This document shows, piece after piece, positions 49,636 through 59,354 of a stretch of DNA of 64,000 bases (position 1 is the first letter of the stretch; each line of letters opens with the position of its first letter). This DNA is from a bacterium. GTDB lineage: Bacteria > Vulcanimicrobiota > Xenobia > Xenobiales > JADMJV01. The stretch is taken from NCBI GenBank assembly GCA_018266105.1, contig JAFEBA010000021.1, forward strand, positions 416 to 64,415. Reading direction: 5' to 3'. The notes under the pieces are model-generated. The model made no database searches. It had not been told where the DNA came from and saw only the letters and a program-made list of their open reading frames with translations. The translations under genes were made by a program, and so were the position numbers.

Positions 49636-51171
49636 GTGAGAAGCTGGTTGTTTATCTGGTTGGTGAGCGCCTGGGCCTGGGCCCGACCTCTCAATTTTCC
49701 GTATCGCGAAGCGGGACTGAGTGCTCAGGAAGCAGCCGCCCACCTGCTGAATCGCTTCAGCTATGGTCCGACCCCGGGTCAGGTGGAAGAGGTGGCTCGA
49801 GATGGTCTTGAATCTTGGTTTGAGCAGCAACTGAAAGCCCCTGACCGATTCGGTCCGACCGAGTTTACGCGCGAGCTCAATCAACTGCCTCAACAGAAGC
49901 TGTGGAGAGCGGTCCATTCGCCCTGGCAGGTCCGCGAAGTGATGACCGACTTCTGGTTCAACCACTTTAATGTCTCCACCACCGATGACGACTGCCGAAA
50001 ATATGTCGCTCTTTACGAACTGGAAGCCATCGCCCCCAACGCTCTGGGGAGCTTCCCCAAACTTCTGGCCGCCACCGCCCACCATCCGGCCATGCTTTAT
50101 TACCTGGACAATGCCTACTCCAGTTGGGAGGACACCGACTCGGCCCCCGACCACAGCTACGACCCACTTCACTATGGCAATAAGAAACCGACCCACTTTC
50201 AACCCAAGACCAATCCCAACCGTCGTGGTCTCAACGAAAACTACGCACGGGAACTGCTGGAACTTCACACCCTGGGCGTGGATGGGGGCTACCGTCAACA
50301 GGACGTGACCGAGCTGGCTCGGGTCTTGACGGGCTGGACGGTGGAACAGGACCGATTTGTGTTCCGCGATGATCGTCACGATCCCAGACCCAAACGGTTT
50401 CTCTTTCAGACCATCAGCTACGCGGGTCTGAGCGAAGGCGAAAAGGTGCTGGGAATACTGGCCACGCACGCCTCGACCGCTCGCTTTGTGACCCGAAAGC
50501 TGGCCGTGCGCTTTGTCAGCGACCAGCCCCCCCAGACTTTGCTGGATCGCCTGAACCGCAAATTCCTGAGTAGCCGGGGAGACACTCGTCAGGTGCTGGA
50601 AACGCTGGTTGAATCGCCTGAGTTCTGGAATCGCGAGAGCATCGGTGCCAAGGTGAAAAGCCCCTTCGAACTGGAAGCCAGTTCCGTTCGAGCCTTGGGA
50701 GGCCAGCTTGAGCCCAACAACGGAGTGGCCGGCCTGTGCGGGGGCATGGGTCAGGAACTCTACGCCTGCCGTCCACCTACCGGCTGGCCGGACAAACCAG
50801 AAACCTGGCTCACGCCAGGCACCCTGGTGCAGCGGCTCAGTTTCGCCCACCGCCTGGCCGAGGGAAGTTTCAGTGGACTGAAGCTGGACCTGAGCAAAAT
50901 TCGACCGGGCCAGCCGATGAAAACCGCTCCGGCCGCGCTCCAAGCTTACGCTCTCCGGCTGCTCCCAGGCCGCGAAAGCCAGCCCACCGTCAAACTTCTG
51001 GAGGCGGCGGCTTCGGACCCGAGCTACCGCCAGGTGGTGCTGGACAGCTCCCGCCAGAAGCGCAAGAACATCCCCAAGCCCAATCCCAAAGCAAACTTCG
51101 AATTTACAGCTCAGGCCGAAGTCAACATCGTAGGACTGTTACTGGGTTGCCCGGAATTCCAGCGCCGGTAA
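49636..51171 (+). CDS. DUF1800 family secreted protein
   Basis: 511 residues, GTG 49636, signal peptide ending AWAWA. Family motifs are strong: HLLNRFSYGPTPGQVEEVARDGLESWFEQQL, MTDFWFNHFNV, LGSFPKLLAATAHHPAMLYYLDNA, NENYARELLELHTLGVDGGY and DVTELARVLTGW. DUF1800 proteins are common in environmental bacteria, usually paired with a DUF1501 gene; here the partner is absent and an alpha/beta hydrolase gene follows with a one-base TAATG overlap. Function unknown. Confidence 0.93.
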   Translation: MRSWLFIWLVSAWAWARPLNFPYREAGLSAQEAAAHLLNRFSYGPTPGQVEEVARDGLESWFEQQLKAPDRFGPTEFTRELNQLPQQKLWRAVHSPWQVREVMTDFWFNHFNVSTTDDDCRKYVALYELEAIAPNALGSFPKLLAATAHHPAMLYYLDNAYSSWEDTDSAPDHSYDPLHYGNKKPTHFQPKTNPNRRGLNENYARELLELHTLGVDGGYRQQDVTELARVLTGWTVEQDRFVFRDDRHDPRPKRFLFQTISYAGLSEGEKVLGILATHASTARFVTRKLAVRFVSDQPPQTLLDRLNRKFLSSRGDTRQVLETLVESPEFWNRESIGAKVKSPFELEASSVRALGGQLEPNNGVAGLCGGMGQELYACRPPTGWPDKPETWLTPGTLVQRLSFAHRLAEGSFSGLKLDLSKIRPGQPMKTAPAALQAYALRLLPGRESQPTVKLLEAAASDPSYRQVVLDSSRQKRKNIPKPNPKANFEFTAQAEVNIVGLLLGCPEFQRR

Positions 51172-51899
51172 TGAAGGTCTCTCACAGCCGCTTTCCCCTG
51201 CCCCACGACCCTGGTCGTTATCTGCATACGGTCTCGGGCGGTCAGCCCTCGGGGCCGGGCCTGCTTTGCCTGCACGGAGCCACCGGCAACTGGAGCAATT
51301 ATCGCCCTTTGCTCAAACATTTCGCGAATCACTACCGCATCGAAGCCGTGGACATGCGCGGCCACGGTCGCTCACCCTGGCGACCGGGCAACCTGGAAGA
51401 CTTCTACCAGGATCTGGAAAGCTACATTGCCACCTTGCCCAAGCCGCTGCTGGTGCTGGCGCACTCCTTTGGAGGCTACTTTGGAGTGCGCCTGGCGGCC
51501 ACCCACCCGGATTGGTTGACCCATATGGTGCTCTTCAACACCGCCAAAAGATTGCCGCGTGGCCTGGCCTTCCAGGTGCTGCGGCTGTGCTGCCGTTGGT
51601 GCGATTTGATTGCCCGCCCGGAAGGGGTCATCGCCAGCGGCTCAGCCGTCACCCAACACCTGGTCGACCACGTTCTGGGCGACTGGAATTGGGAACCGTT
51701 CTACTCTTCCGTCCGCTGTCCGGTGCTTGGAATCGCGGGCTTCTTCGATCCGCTCATCCCCCACAGCCTGGCCCGCTCCAGCCTGACCCCCTTTGAACGC
51801 CACCGCTTTCACTCGCTGCCGCTGGGTATGCACGTGGCCATGTGGGAGCGACCGGCCCTGTTACACCGTTGGATCACTCGCTTTGTGGAGGAGCATTAG
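51171..51899 (+). CDS. Alpha/beta hydrolase
   Basis: 242 residues with the catalytic triad visible: nucleophile Ser99 in LAHSFGGYFG, acid Asp193 in GFFDPLIP and His221 in GMHVAMW. Oxyanion-hole motif HGATGNW and the RGHGRSPW loop after the third strand are typical of the superfamily. Substrate unknown (ester, haloalkane or C-C hydrolase types are all possible). The ATG shares its A with the TAA stop of the DUF1800 gene, so the two are coupled. Its 3' end overlaps the convergent acyltransferase gene by four bases. Confidence 0.9.
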   Translation: MKVSHSRFPLPHDPGRYLHTVSGGQPSGPGLLCLHGATGNWSNYRPLLKHFANHYRIEAVDMRGHGRSPWRPGNLEDFYQDLESYIATLPKPLLVLAHSFGGYFGVRLAATHPDWLTHMVLFNTAKRLPRGLAFQVLRLCCRWCDLIARPEGVIASGSAVTQHLVDHVLGDWNWEPFYSSVRCPVLGIAGFFDPLIPHSLARSSLTPFERHRFHSLPLGMHVAMWERPALLHRWITRFVEEH

Positions 51900-52600
51900 C
51901 GCTTACCGCCGGGTCTGACGAAGTCGGCCAACTTGAGCAGAGCCCAACTGATCGGCGTCCAGAGAGCGGTGCAAAGCCAGTGGCTGAGCCGACGAGGGCG
52001 CGCTCTGGGAGCCGGGGGATTCTGCAGCGGTATGCGGATAGCGTCGCGCATCCGCTCTAAGAATTCGTCGGTGGGCTCCCCTTCGCGCCAGAAGAGGGGC
52101 TGACCAAACGTGATCCAGACGTGGCCACCGCTGACGTACTGACAGTCGGCAGAACACAATTGATCGCTGCCGTAGATGGTCACCGGCACGACTGGAGCTC
52201 GGGTCCATTCGCCAACCAGCGCCACCCCTCGATGGAATGGCTGAAGCTCGTAAGAATGAGTTGGGTCAGCCTCGGGATAGAAGCCCACACAATCGCCCGC
52301 ACGCAAGGCTTCCAGGGTTCGATCCATGGCGCCCTGGCCGCGTCCCACGGGGATGAAGCCCAGCGCCCTGAGCCACCAACCCACCAGTGGCACCTTCAGC
52401 GGCTCGGTGGAGACCAAAAAGCGCACCTTGCGCGGCAACACACTGCCCAGCACCAGCCCGTCCAAAACGGTGGGGTGATTGCAAACCAGAATCAGCGGAC
52501 CTGTGCGCGGCACATTCTCCACGCCCTCCAGAATTGGAACCCAGAAAGGGAGCAACAGATTCTGAAGACCCTTCAGACTAAGCTTGTAAATCCAGCTCAC
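51896..52600 (-). CDS. PlsC-like lysophospholipid acyltransferase
   Basis: 234 residues. The acyltransferase motif I is NHPTVLD (HX4D); motif II region SVLPRKVRFLVS, motif III reads FYPEADPTHSYELQPFHRG in place of the usual PEGTRS, and motif IV is VVPVTIYG. It would acylate glycerophosphate or a related lipid head at the membrane. The GTG at 52600 has GAGG upstream and overlaps the aminotransferase stop by 23 bases. Confidence 0.85.
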   Translation of the reverse strand: MSWIYKLSLKGLQNLLLPFWVPILEGVENVPRTGPLILVCNHPTVLDGLVLGSVLPRKVRFLVSTEPLKVPLVGWWLRALGFIPVGRGQGAMDRTLEALRAGDCVGFYPEADPTHSYELQPFHRGVALVGEWTRAPVVPVTIYGSDQLCSADCQYVSGGHVWITFGQPLFWREGEPTDEFLERMRDAIRIPLQNPPAPRARPRRLSHWLCTALWTPISWALLKLADFVRPGGKR

Positions 52601-53741
52601 GATGCACCTCTTTGAAAATTTCCACCACCCGGGGCACTTCCTCTAGCGAATTGGGCCAGTGCGGCGAGATCCGCAAAAGTCCATCGGGGGTGGCCAATTT
52701 GAGGCCGCGGCGACCCAAGGCAGCCGACCAATCGGCCAGATTCGTTTCCGGACCGGGCTTCAAACAGAGGCTACCGGAAAGAGCCTGGCGTTTTCTCAGG
52801 CTGGTCCAGCCTGGGAAATCAAGCTGAGGCTCCAAAAGGTCCAGATAGCGAGTCACGTGGTCAAAGATCTGGTCGACCCTCAGATCTAAAATCAAGTTCA
52901 GGCTGGCCTCCAAAGCAGCCTGAGAAAAATAGGAGCTGCTGCCGATTTCAAGGGCCTGGGGTTCGGGTCTCAAGGGCCGATCGTAGCGAAGGTGGCCCGC
53001 GCCCTCAAAAAGGAAACGCACCGGCTCCCGATGGCTGAGCCAGCCCGCCCAATGGCCCTTCAATTCGGCTTGATGGTCGGGGCGGACATAGAGATAGCCA
53101 CAACCCTCCACGCCCATCAGCCACTTGTGCGCACCTCCGGCGACATAGTCAAGTTGCCCCACGGCGAAAGGAACGACCCCGGCGGCCTGGATGGCGTCCA
53201 CAAAAACCTGGCAGCCACGGGCCTGGGCCTGCCGGGCCACCTCCTCCCAGGGCTGACGCAGCCCGGTCTGAAAGGAGACCGCGCTCAAAGCCAGCAGCCG
53301 CAGTCCCTGGTCAAGGCGATTCTGCAGATCGCTCAGATCCGGCTTCAGAAAAACCAGTTCCAGGCCGTGTTGGTCAGCAGCCCTCTGCCAGGGAGTCACG
53401 TTGGTGGGAAATTCCCCCTGAACACAGGCGATGCGATCCCCCTGACGCCAGGGAAAATTCTGCGCAATCGCCAGCACGCCCCACGAGGTCCCGCAAGTCA
53501 GAGCCAGGTCCTGAGCCCCACAGCCGAGCAACAGACCCAGTTTCTCGCGAAGTCGGTCGCGCATGGCCAGCATGCCGCCCACCGCGCCGACCCCCTCCCC
53601 GGCAAAGTGCTGAACGAAGTCGGCAACTGCCCGTTGAACGGGCAAAGAGAGGGGCGACACGCCAGCATGACAGAGGTAATAGGGAGCCGCCAGATTGGGA
53701 AAGAGCTCCCGCGAACCGAGCCGTGGCTTTAGCTCAACCAT
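52578..53741 (-). CDS. Aminotransferase class V (PLP-dependent)
   Basis: 387 residues of the cysteine desulfurase / kynureninase-like fold. The PLP lysine is in GGAHKWLMG, the pyridine-binding Asp in FVDAIQAAGVVP, and the phosphate cup around TCGTSWGVLAIAQN. Cysteine-desulfurase active-site Cys is not evident, so a desulfurase role is unlikely; isopenicillin-N-epimerase-like enzymes are closest in feel. ATG 53741 overlaps the upstream membrane protein gene by 13 bases. Confidence 0.88.
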   Translation of the reverse strand: MVELKPRLGSRELFPNLAAPYYLCHAGVSPLSLPVQRAVADFVQHFAGEGVGAVGGMLAMRDRLREKLGLLLGCGAQDLALTCGTSWGVLAIAQNFPWRQGDRIACVQGEFPTNVTPWQRAADQHGLELVFLKPDLSDLQNRLDQGLRLLALSAVSFQTGLRQPWEEVARQAQARGCQVFVDAIQAAGVVPFAVGQLDYVAGGAHKWLMGVEGCGYLYVRPDHQAELKGHWAGWLSHREPVRFLFEGAGHLRYDRPLRPEPQALEIGSSSYFSQAALEASLNLILDLRVDQIFDHVTRYLDLLEPQLDFPGWTSLRKRQALSGSLCLKPGPETNLADWSAALGRRGLKLATPDGLLRISPHWPNSLEEVPRVVEIFKEVHRELDLQA

Positions 53742-54244
53742 GCCAACAACAGGGCTCCACCACCGGCCAGCCCAAAGACCTGCACCGGCTCGCTCCGGGC
53801 CCAGCGACCAACCGCCAGGCCCACTCCAGGACTGATGGCCACGGCCAGGGCTGGCGGATGCAGGGCAACCAGAGTCAGGACTTCAGCCACCAGCAAGGGC
53901 GCCCAAACTTTCCACGGAAGAGGCTCACCTCGACGATGAGACACCATCAGCAGACAGGCCAGCAAGGAGAGGGCGCCCAGTTCCGGCCAGGCCCGACCGC
54001 AAATCCAGAATTGCAAAAGAAGGGGCAGTGACCAGGCGGCCAGCATTCCTCCGCGTCCAATGCGCAACTCCAGCGGCACGGCCGCCAGCATGAGAGCCAG
54101 CGCCAGAGTGGCCAGAAAAAGTGGATGGCCAACCTGAAAGGCCGTACCCAGGCCAGCCCAGGGAGTGTGCAGCCAGACCGGGTCAAAGCCGGCTGCTGTC
54201 AGGCCCAGCGTCAAAGCGAGCAGCACTGTGATCCAGGGGGTCAT
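53729..54244 (-). CDS. Small polytopic membrane protein
   Basis: 171 residues with about five hydrophobic helices, very Leu/Ala/Trp-rich (LATLALALMLAAVPLEL, LGALSLLACLLMVS, VWAPLLVAEVLTLVAL). No motif seen. Codon use and overlapping arrangement with the aminotransferase gene support a real gene. GGGAGG directly before ATG 54244. Confidence 0.65.
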   Translation of the reverse strand: MTPWITVLLALTLGLTAAGFDPVWLHTPWAGLGTAFQVGHPLFLATLALALMLAAVPLELRIGRGGMLAAWSLPLLLQFWICGRAWPELGALSLLACLLMVSHRRGEPLPWKVWAPLLVAEVLTLVALHPPALAVAISPGVGLAVGRWARSEPVQVFGLAGGGALLLAWLS

Positions 54245-54268
54245 CCTCCCCCCTTTGGCAACAGACGG

Positions 54269-54526
54269 CTAGATCCCGCCTGAAGACAAAGGAAGCAGAC
54301 GACGAAGCTCCGGCCCGTAGTCGCCCAAAATGGTGCGCAACCAGCGCGACCGATCCAGGGGCTTACCACAACATTTGCAGCTCGGTCCAGAACCGTGGAA
54401 GTGGACCTCCACCATTCCTTGACCATCCAGTTCACTCCAGTAGGCGTCTCCGACCGAGCGCAGCCAGGCCAGTCGAGCGATGGCCGAAGCCATCCGATAA
54501 GCAGAAAGTTCAGTTCGATCTAACAT
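54269..54526 (-). CDS. Small protein with CxCC motif
   Basis: 85 residues from ATG 54526. An N-terminal helix (ELSAYRMASAIARLAWLRSVGDAYWSEL) is followed by VEVHFHGSGPSCKCCGKPLDRSRW, in which HxH and CxCC could hold a metal ion. Third codon positions are GC-biased as in neighbours, and the gene is spaced between two same-strand genes (24 and 42 bp). Homologs unknown; probably real but small. Confidence 0.55.
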   Translation of the reverse strand: MLDRTELSAYRMASAIARLAWLRSVGDAYWSELDGQGMVEVHFHGSGPSCKCCGKPLDRSRWLRTILGDYGPELRRLLPLSSGGI

Positions 54527-54568
54527 TGCCCCAGATTTGCAGGCAAACCAGAATTCTCCTGCCTTATG

Positions 54569-57556
54569 TTAAGGACAGCCTAAACCTCGTGAGAGTTCCA
54601 CACTGGCCTGCAGTAACTGCTCCAAGCGGTCGGGGTCAAAGGGCTTGCTCAAGAAAGCTGTGGCGCCGGCATTGAGACACATTTGCTCGTCCTCAAGACT
54701 GGCCAGGGCGGTCAAAGCGACGATGGGCAACCGATGCCCTTCGGCCCGTAGAATCTGAATGGCCTCCAGACCGTCCATCTCGGGCATATGAATATCCATC
54801 AGAATCAGGTCAAAACCCGATTGTCTGGCCTCGGCCACAGCCTGGGCGCCGTCCCCGACCACCGTCACCTCGTGACCCATTTGGGCCAGCAAGCGCTGGG
54901 CAACTTTCTGATTGACGCGATTGTCCTCCGCCAGCAGGATCTTGAGTCGCGCCCGAGCGGGCTGCTGACGACAGGGCTGAGGCGAACTCACCAGACTGCG
55001 TAAGACGGCCGCCAGTCGCGTGGCCCTTAAAGGCCTGGAGATCACGAGCTCGGCCAGCGCTTCGGGTATCTCTTGCCCGGGATCGCTGACCGCCACCAGC
55101 GGGACCCGCTTCAGGTCGGCCGCCGACATCTCGCACAGCAGCAGGGTGCGCTCAGCATCCTGCAAACTCATCCCGAGCCGCTGCCCGACCCAGCGGGCCA
55201 GAGCCGCCTCGGCAGGATTGTCCAGTTCTACCTGCAGATGGAAGCGGGTGGTGAGCGGCTCCCACTGACCGCCAGGTTGGGGCGGACAGTCACGCCGGGG
55301 AAGCAGCAGCGTAAAGACGGAGCCTTTTTGAGGCTGGCTCTCCACCCACAGTCGCCCCCCCATACGCTCAATCAAGCCCTTGCTGATCGTGAGCCCGAGA
55401 CCGGTGCCCCCGAATCGGCGCGCGATGGACGAATCCGCCTGCGAGAAAGGCTCAAACAGACGCTCCAAAATTTCAGCCGGGATGCCGATCCCGCTGTCGC
55501 GCACGCGGATCAGCCACTCCCTTTCCCGCAGCTCCAATTCGACCTGAACCTTGCCCTGCTCCGTGAATTTTATGGCGTTGCCCACCAGATTGAGCAAAAT
55601 CTGGCGCAGTCGGGTGGGGTCGGTCTGGACGCAAGAAGTCTCCAGATGCGGATCGCTGAGCAGGAACTCCAGGCTCAGGCCTTTGTCATGGGCCGGCTTG
55701 GCAAAAAGATCCAGGGCACCGTCCACAACCTCAATCAGGTCAACCGGGCGCTCTTCCACCTCAAGCCGGTCGGATTCGATTTTGCTGAAATCCAGCACGT
55801 CGTTGAGGATACTCAGCAATGAATTGCCACTGGTGAGCAGAGTTTCCACGTAATCTCGCTGTTGGGCATTGAGCGGAGTGCCCAGCAACAAGTGGCCCAG
55901 GCCAAGCACCCCGTTCATGGGTGTGCGAATCTCGTGACTCATCACCGCCAGAAAACGGCTTTTGGCCAGACTGGACTGAGAAGCTTCTTCAGCCTGCAAG
56001 GACAGGTCGGCGGTTCGTTCGGCGACCATCCGATCCACCACCGCCTGGCGGTCCACGGCCAGCAATGTCAGGGTCGCCGTCAAACAAGAAAGCAGGGCTC
56101 CAATCAAGCCAACCAACCAGGGATGATGGCTGCGGGCCTGAGCCACAAAGGTGGGCGTGCCCCAGAAATCCAGCCGCCAGTCCTGACCCGCAAAGGGAAA
56201 CTCGAAAGAACAGCTCAGACCTTCGACCCGATTCGACCGTTCTTGTTCAGGGAAACTCAGGGACGCATCCCGGACGGTCAGCTGGTAGCCGACGCCCTCG
56301 GGCAAAAAGGTGCGTAACCGACGCTGGGTCAACTCGGAGACGTAAAAAGAGCCGCTGATCATTCCTACCAGGTCGGCCCGCCTTTGATTTTCGGTGCGCG
56401 GGTAGCCCTGGTAGATCGGCAAGAAAAAGAATACGGCGTCTCGCCGAGTCGGAAAAAGCCAGCTCCGCGAAAGAGGGGTGCTGGTCATCAGGTCCTGGGC
56501 GGCGGCCCGTTCCATGGCAGGTCTGCGCCCGGGCAAACTGGCGATATCCAACCCCTCAAGGTGCGGATTGCGGGCGGGGGACTGAGCCATCAGCACCCAA
56601 TAGCGGTCCCGTTTACCGGCGCGGCGGGTGATGGCTCCCGGAACACCTTCCATCAGTTGAATCGGACGACCATAGCGGGCCGTCAACAGGGCTTCGATCT
56701 GAGCGCGTTGAGAATCCGGAACCACGCGAATCAAGCCAACCCCGTGCAGGCGGCCTGATCCGACGGTGACCGCGAAAAGGGACGCCTCATCGAAGGAACT
56801 GCCCCCCTCCAGCCACTCCGGGCGCCGGGTGACTTGAAGCTGGATCCGACGCAGGTCTCCGCTGGCCTGGGCCAGGTCCTGTTCCAAAATCTGCTGACCC
56901 AGCTGAGCTTCGTGCTGAAATCGCTCGCGCAGGTAGGAAAAATCGGAGCGCTGACTCTGCCAGAAGAGCAGGGCCGAAAGCGCCAGAGTCAGCAATGAGG
57001 GCCAGCTGTAAAAAACCAGCAACTTTCCCTTGCCTTGAGGCAAGAAGAGCAGCGCCACTTCCCCAAGAGGAGCCAGGGCCAGCACCCCCAGAGTATCCCC
57101 AATCCACCAGTGAAACCAGCTGGTGGCAAAATCCTGACCCGCCAGTGGCCCCCAGCTCATCATCACGGGAATGGCCAAGCTGGCGCTGATCATGCATGCC
57201 AAAGGTCCAGCTGCCAACAGATAGGCCAGCACACGCCAGGGATCATTGAGAAACCGATCGCGCTGGCGAATGCGGTTACTCAGCCATGCTCCCACCCCGG
57301 CCTGGACGGCCACCCCGCAGGAAACCAGAAAGGGATAGATTAGATAATGGCCGGCGGAGATGTACAAATTCAGAACCAGAGCGCCCAGAAAAACGGCAGG
57401 AACAGCCCGGGCACCAAAATACACCACCATGACCAGGGCCCAGCCGGCTGAGGGCCAGATGGGACAGGCATATCCGGGGTCGACCGCAATATTTACGCAA
57501 AAGGCACCCAGCAACAAATAACCCAGCGCAGTGCCTAAAAACTCAGAGGGGCGCAC
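54569..57556 (-). CDS. MASE1-CHASE hybrid histidine kinase with receiver
   Basis: About 995 residues from GTG 57556; an open frame extends to 57730 but would run into the divergent M29 gene and lacks a start site. A MASE1 membrane sensor (eight helices, ~5-270) and a CHASE-like periplasmic domain (~280-500) are followed by HisKA with the phospho-His in FLAVMSHEIRTPMNG (near 540). The HATPase domain has NAIKFTEQGK, RDSGIGIP and FGGTGLGLTIS. Next is a receiver-like domain without phospho-Asp (~790-860), then a complete receiver (DLILMDIHMPEMDG, near 920, with Lys in FLSKPF). MASE1 ligands are not known. Confidence 0.92.
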   Translation of the reverse strand: MRPSEFLGTALGYLLLGAFCVNIAVDPGYACPIWPSAGWALVMVVYFGARAVPAVFLGALVLNLYISAGHYLIYPFLVSCGVAVQAGVGAWLSNRIRQRDRFLNDPWRVLAYLLAAGPLACMISASLAIPVMMSWGPLAGQDFATSWFHWWIGDTLGVLALAPLGEVALLFLPQGKGKLLVFYSWPSLLTLALSALLFWQSQRSDFSYLRERFQHEAQLGQQILEQDLAQASGDLRRIQLQVTRRPEWLEGGSSFDEASLFAVTVGSGRLHGVGLIRVVPDSQRAQIEALLTARYGRPIQLMEGVPGAITRRAGKRDRYWVLMAQSPARNPHLEGLDIASLPGRRPAMERAAAQDLMTSTPLSRSWLFPTRRDAVFFFLPIYQGYPRTENQRRADLVGMISGSFYVSELTQRRLRTFLPEGVGYQLTVRDASLSFPEQERSNRVEGLSCSFEFPFAGQDWRLDFWGTPTFVAQARSHHPWLVGLIGALLSCLTATLTLLAVDRQAVVDRMVAERTADLSLQAEEASQSSLAKSRFLAVMSHEIRTPMNGVLGLGHLLLGTPLNAQQRDYVETLLTSGNSLLSILNDVLDFSKIESDRLEVEERPVDLIEVVDGALDLFAKPAHDKGLSLEFLLSDPHLETSCVQTDPTRLRQILLNLVGNAIKFTEQGKVQVELELREREWLIRVRDSGIGIPAEILERLFEPFSQADSSIARRFGGTGLGLTISKGLIERMGGRLWVESQPQKGSVFTLLLPRRDCPPQPGGQWEPLTTRFHLQVELDNPAEAALARWVGQRLGMSLQDAERTLLLCEMSAADLKRVPLVAVSDPGQEIPEALAELVISRPLRATRLAAVLRSLVSSPQPCRQQPARARLKILLAEDNRVNQKVAQRLLAQMGHEVTVVGDGAQAVAEARQSGFDLILMDIHMPEMDGLEAIQILRAEGHRLPIVALTALASLEDEQMCLNAGATAFLSKPFDPDRLEQLLQASVELSRGLGCP

Positions 57557-57666
57557 AATTGTGTAATTTCGGCCACTTAACGCATCTCCTGTGAGGACAT
57601 GGTTAAGAGTGCGAGGCGCTGGGTAAGTCCCGTCTATTCCTTGAGAACCCAGGAGTCTATTGCAGG

Positions 57667-58764
57667 ATGAGTACACCGGAGGCCACTTTGACCGTACCCC
57701 ATTATCACCCGGAACTGGTGCCCGGGGCACGCAACGCCATTGAAGTTTGTCTGAAGGTGCAGCCCGAGCAAAGGGTTTACATCGTCACCGACCGCCAGAC
57801 CCAGTCCGTCGGTTGGGCCATTTATGAAGCGGCCCGCAAGGTCGCCCGCTCGGTAACGATTCGCGTGATCGAAGATCACGTGGAACGTCCCTCCAACCTA
57901 TATCCGGCCGAAATCATGGATCCCCTGGAGAGCTGCGAAGTCTGCATCTACTGCGTCTTCCCGCAAAAGGGCGAACTGGTCTCGCGCCAGCAGTTCGTGC
58001 GCCGGGTGGAAGCTCTCGGCCTGCGCTACGCCCACATGGTCGGCATTACCGAAGATATTATGTGTCAGGGAATGCGGGCCGATTTCAACAAGGTGGACGA
58101 AGTGTCCAAGCGCCTTTTGGAAAAAGCCAAGGTCGCCAAAGAAATCGTGGTCAAGAGCCGCTTTGGAACCGATCTCGTAGCAACCTTTAACCCCGACTAC
58201 ACCTGGCGCAAGACCTCGGGAATCATCGAAGAGGTCTGGTCCAATCTGCCGGGCGGCGAAATTTTTACGGCTCCCTGGTCGGTGGACGGAATTTTCGTGG
58301 TAGACGGCACCGTGGGCGACTACTTCAGCGCCAAATACGGCGTGCTGGACAAAACTCCCATGACTCTGTTCTTGGAGGGCGGCTACCTGAAAAAGGTGCT
58401 GTGCGACAATAAAGAGCTGGAAAAAGAGTTTTGGGACTACTGCCATACCGCCGAAGGCAGCGACCGCGTGGGCGAGTTCGCCATTGGCACCAATCTGGCC
58501 GTCTTCGAATTCACCGGCAACTTGTTGCAAGACGAGAAGATGCCCGGGATCCACATCGCCTTTGGCGATCCCTACGGCAGTCAGACCGGTGCCGATTGGC
58601 AGTGCTGCACCCATGTGGATGTGATCACCGGCAGCTGTGACGTTTGGATCGATGGCATCCAGGTCATGGAACACGGGATCTTCATGGCCGACCGGCTGGG
58701 CTTCGACTACAGCTATCTGGCCACCGATCCTTCTGTGGCCCCCGTGCTCAAAAGCCTGAAGTAG
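57667..58764 (+). CDS. M29 family aminopeptidase
   Basis: 365 residues of the M29 (AmpS/thermophilic aminopeptidase) family. Metal-binding candidates are visible: Glu in GEFAIGTN, the pairing region MPGIHIAFGDPYG with His, and HVDVITGSCDVWIDG with His and Asp. The N-terminal VQPEQRVYIVTDRQTQSVGWAIYEAAR matches the family's opening. Cobalt- or zinc-dependent removal of N-terminal residues. ATG 57667 with AGGAG upstream; first gene of a two-gene plus-strand unit. Confidence 0.9.
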   Translation: MSTPEATLTVPHYHPELVPGARNAIEVCLKVQPEQRVYIVTDRQTQSVGWAIYEAARKVARSVTIRVIEDHVERPSNLYPAEIMDPLESCEVCIYCVFPQKGELVSRQQFVRRVEALGLRYAHMVGITEDIMCQGMRADFNKVDEVSKRLLEKAKVAKEIVVKSRFGTDLVATFNPDYTWRKTSGIIEEVWSNLPGGEIFTAPWSVDGIFVVDGTVGDYFSAKYGVLDKTPMTLFLEGGYLKKVLCDNKELEKEFWDYCHTAEGSDRVGEFAIGTNLAVFEFTGNLLQDEKMPGIHIAFGDPYGSQTGADWQCCTHVDVITGSCDVWIDGIQVMEHGIFMADRLGFDYSYLATDPSVAPVLKSLK

Positions 58765-58766
58765 CT

Positions 58767-59294
58767 TTGGAAGTCCGCGTCGTCCGCAGTCCCAAAAGGC
58801 GGAAAACGATCAGCGCCACCATTGAACAGGGGGTGCTGGTGGTGCGCCTGCCCGCCCGTTTGACTCGTGCTCAGGAACAGTATTGGGTTGAGCGGATGCG
58901 GGCCCGCTTCGAGCGCCGCCACAAGCCCTCTCAGGATCCCGAAACGCCCCTCATGCGCCGAGCTCAACTGCTGAATCGACGCTACTTTGGCGGGCGGCTT
59001 CAGTTCTCGATCGAATGGGTGACCAATCAGAAGCAGCGCTGGGGTTCCTGCACTCCAGAGAGTGCGCGCATTCGTCTTTCCCACGAGCTCCTCAAGTTGC
59101 CCGCTTTCGTGGTGGACTACGTCATTGTGCACGAACTGGCCCACCTGCTGGAGGCCAATCACAGTGACCGCTTTTGGGACCTGGTCAAACAATTTCCTCA
59201 GGCAGACCGCGCCATTGGCTTTCTAGAGGGTTACCACTGGGCCCGCCAGCATCGAGATCTGGCTCTGGAGATACCGGACGAATTTAGCGCCTAG
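58767..59294 (+). CDS. YgjP-like (DUF45) metallopeptidase domain protein
   Basis: 175 residues from TTG 58767, two bases after the M29 stop. Conserved block NQKQRWGSCTPESARIRLSHELLKLP and the zinc motif HELAHLLEANHSDRFW (HExxH plus third His) identify the YgjP/M48-related DUF45 family. It may be a zinc metalloprotease associated with restriction or chaperone roles in other genomes. No strong ribosome binding site, so probably coupled to the M29 gene. Confidence 0.85.
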   Translation: MEVRVVRSPKRRKTISATIEQGVLVVRLPARLTRAQEQYWVERMRARFERRHKPSQDPETPLMRRAQLLNRRYFGGRLQFSIEWVTNQKQRWGSCTPESARIRLSHELLKLPAFVVDYVIVHELAHLLEANHSDRFWDLVKQFPQADRAIGFLEGYHWARQHRDLALEIPDEFSA

Positions 59295-59354
59295 GAGCTT
59301 GGCCGGATAGCCGGCATTTCTGCGGGGCTGCTGGCCTCCCCCCCGGCCGCGCTA

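Noticed and set aside
52578..53741. Aminotransferase V as a cysteine desulfurase (IscS/SufS)
   Set aside because: No active-site Cys loop and no Isc/Suf neighbours.
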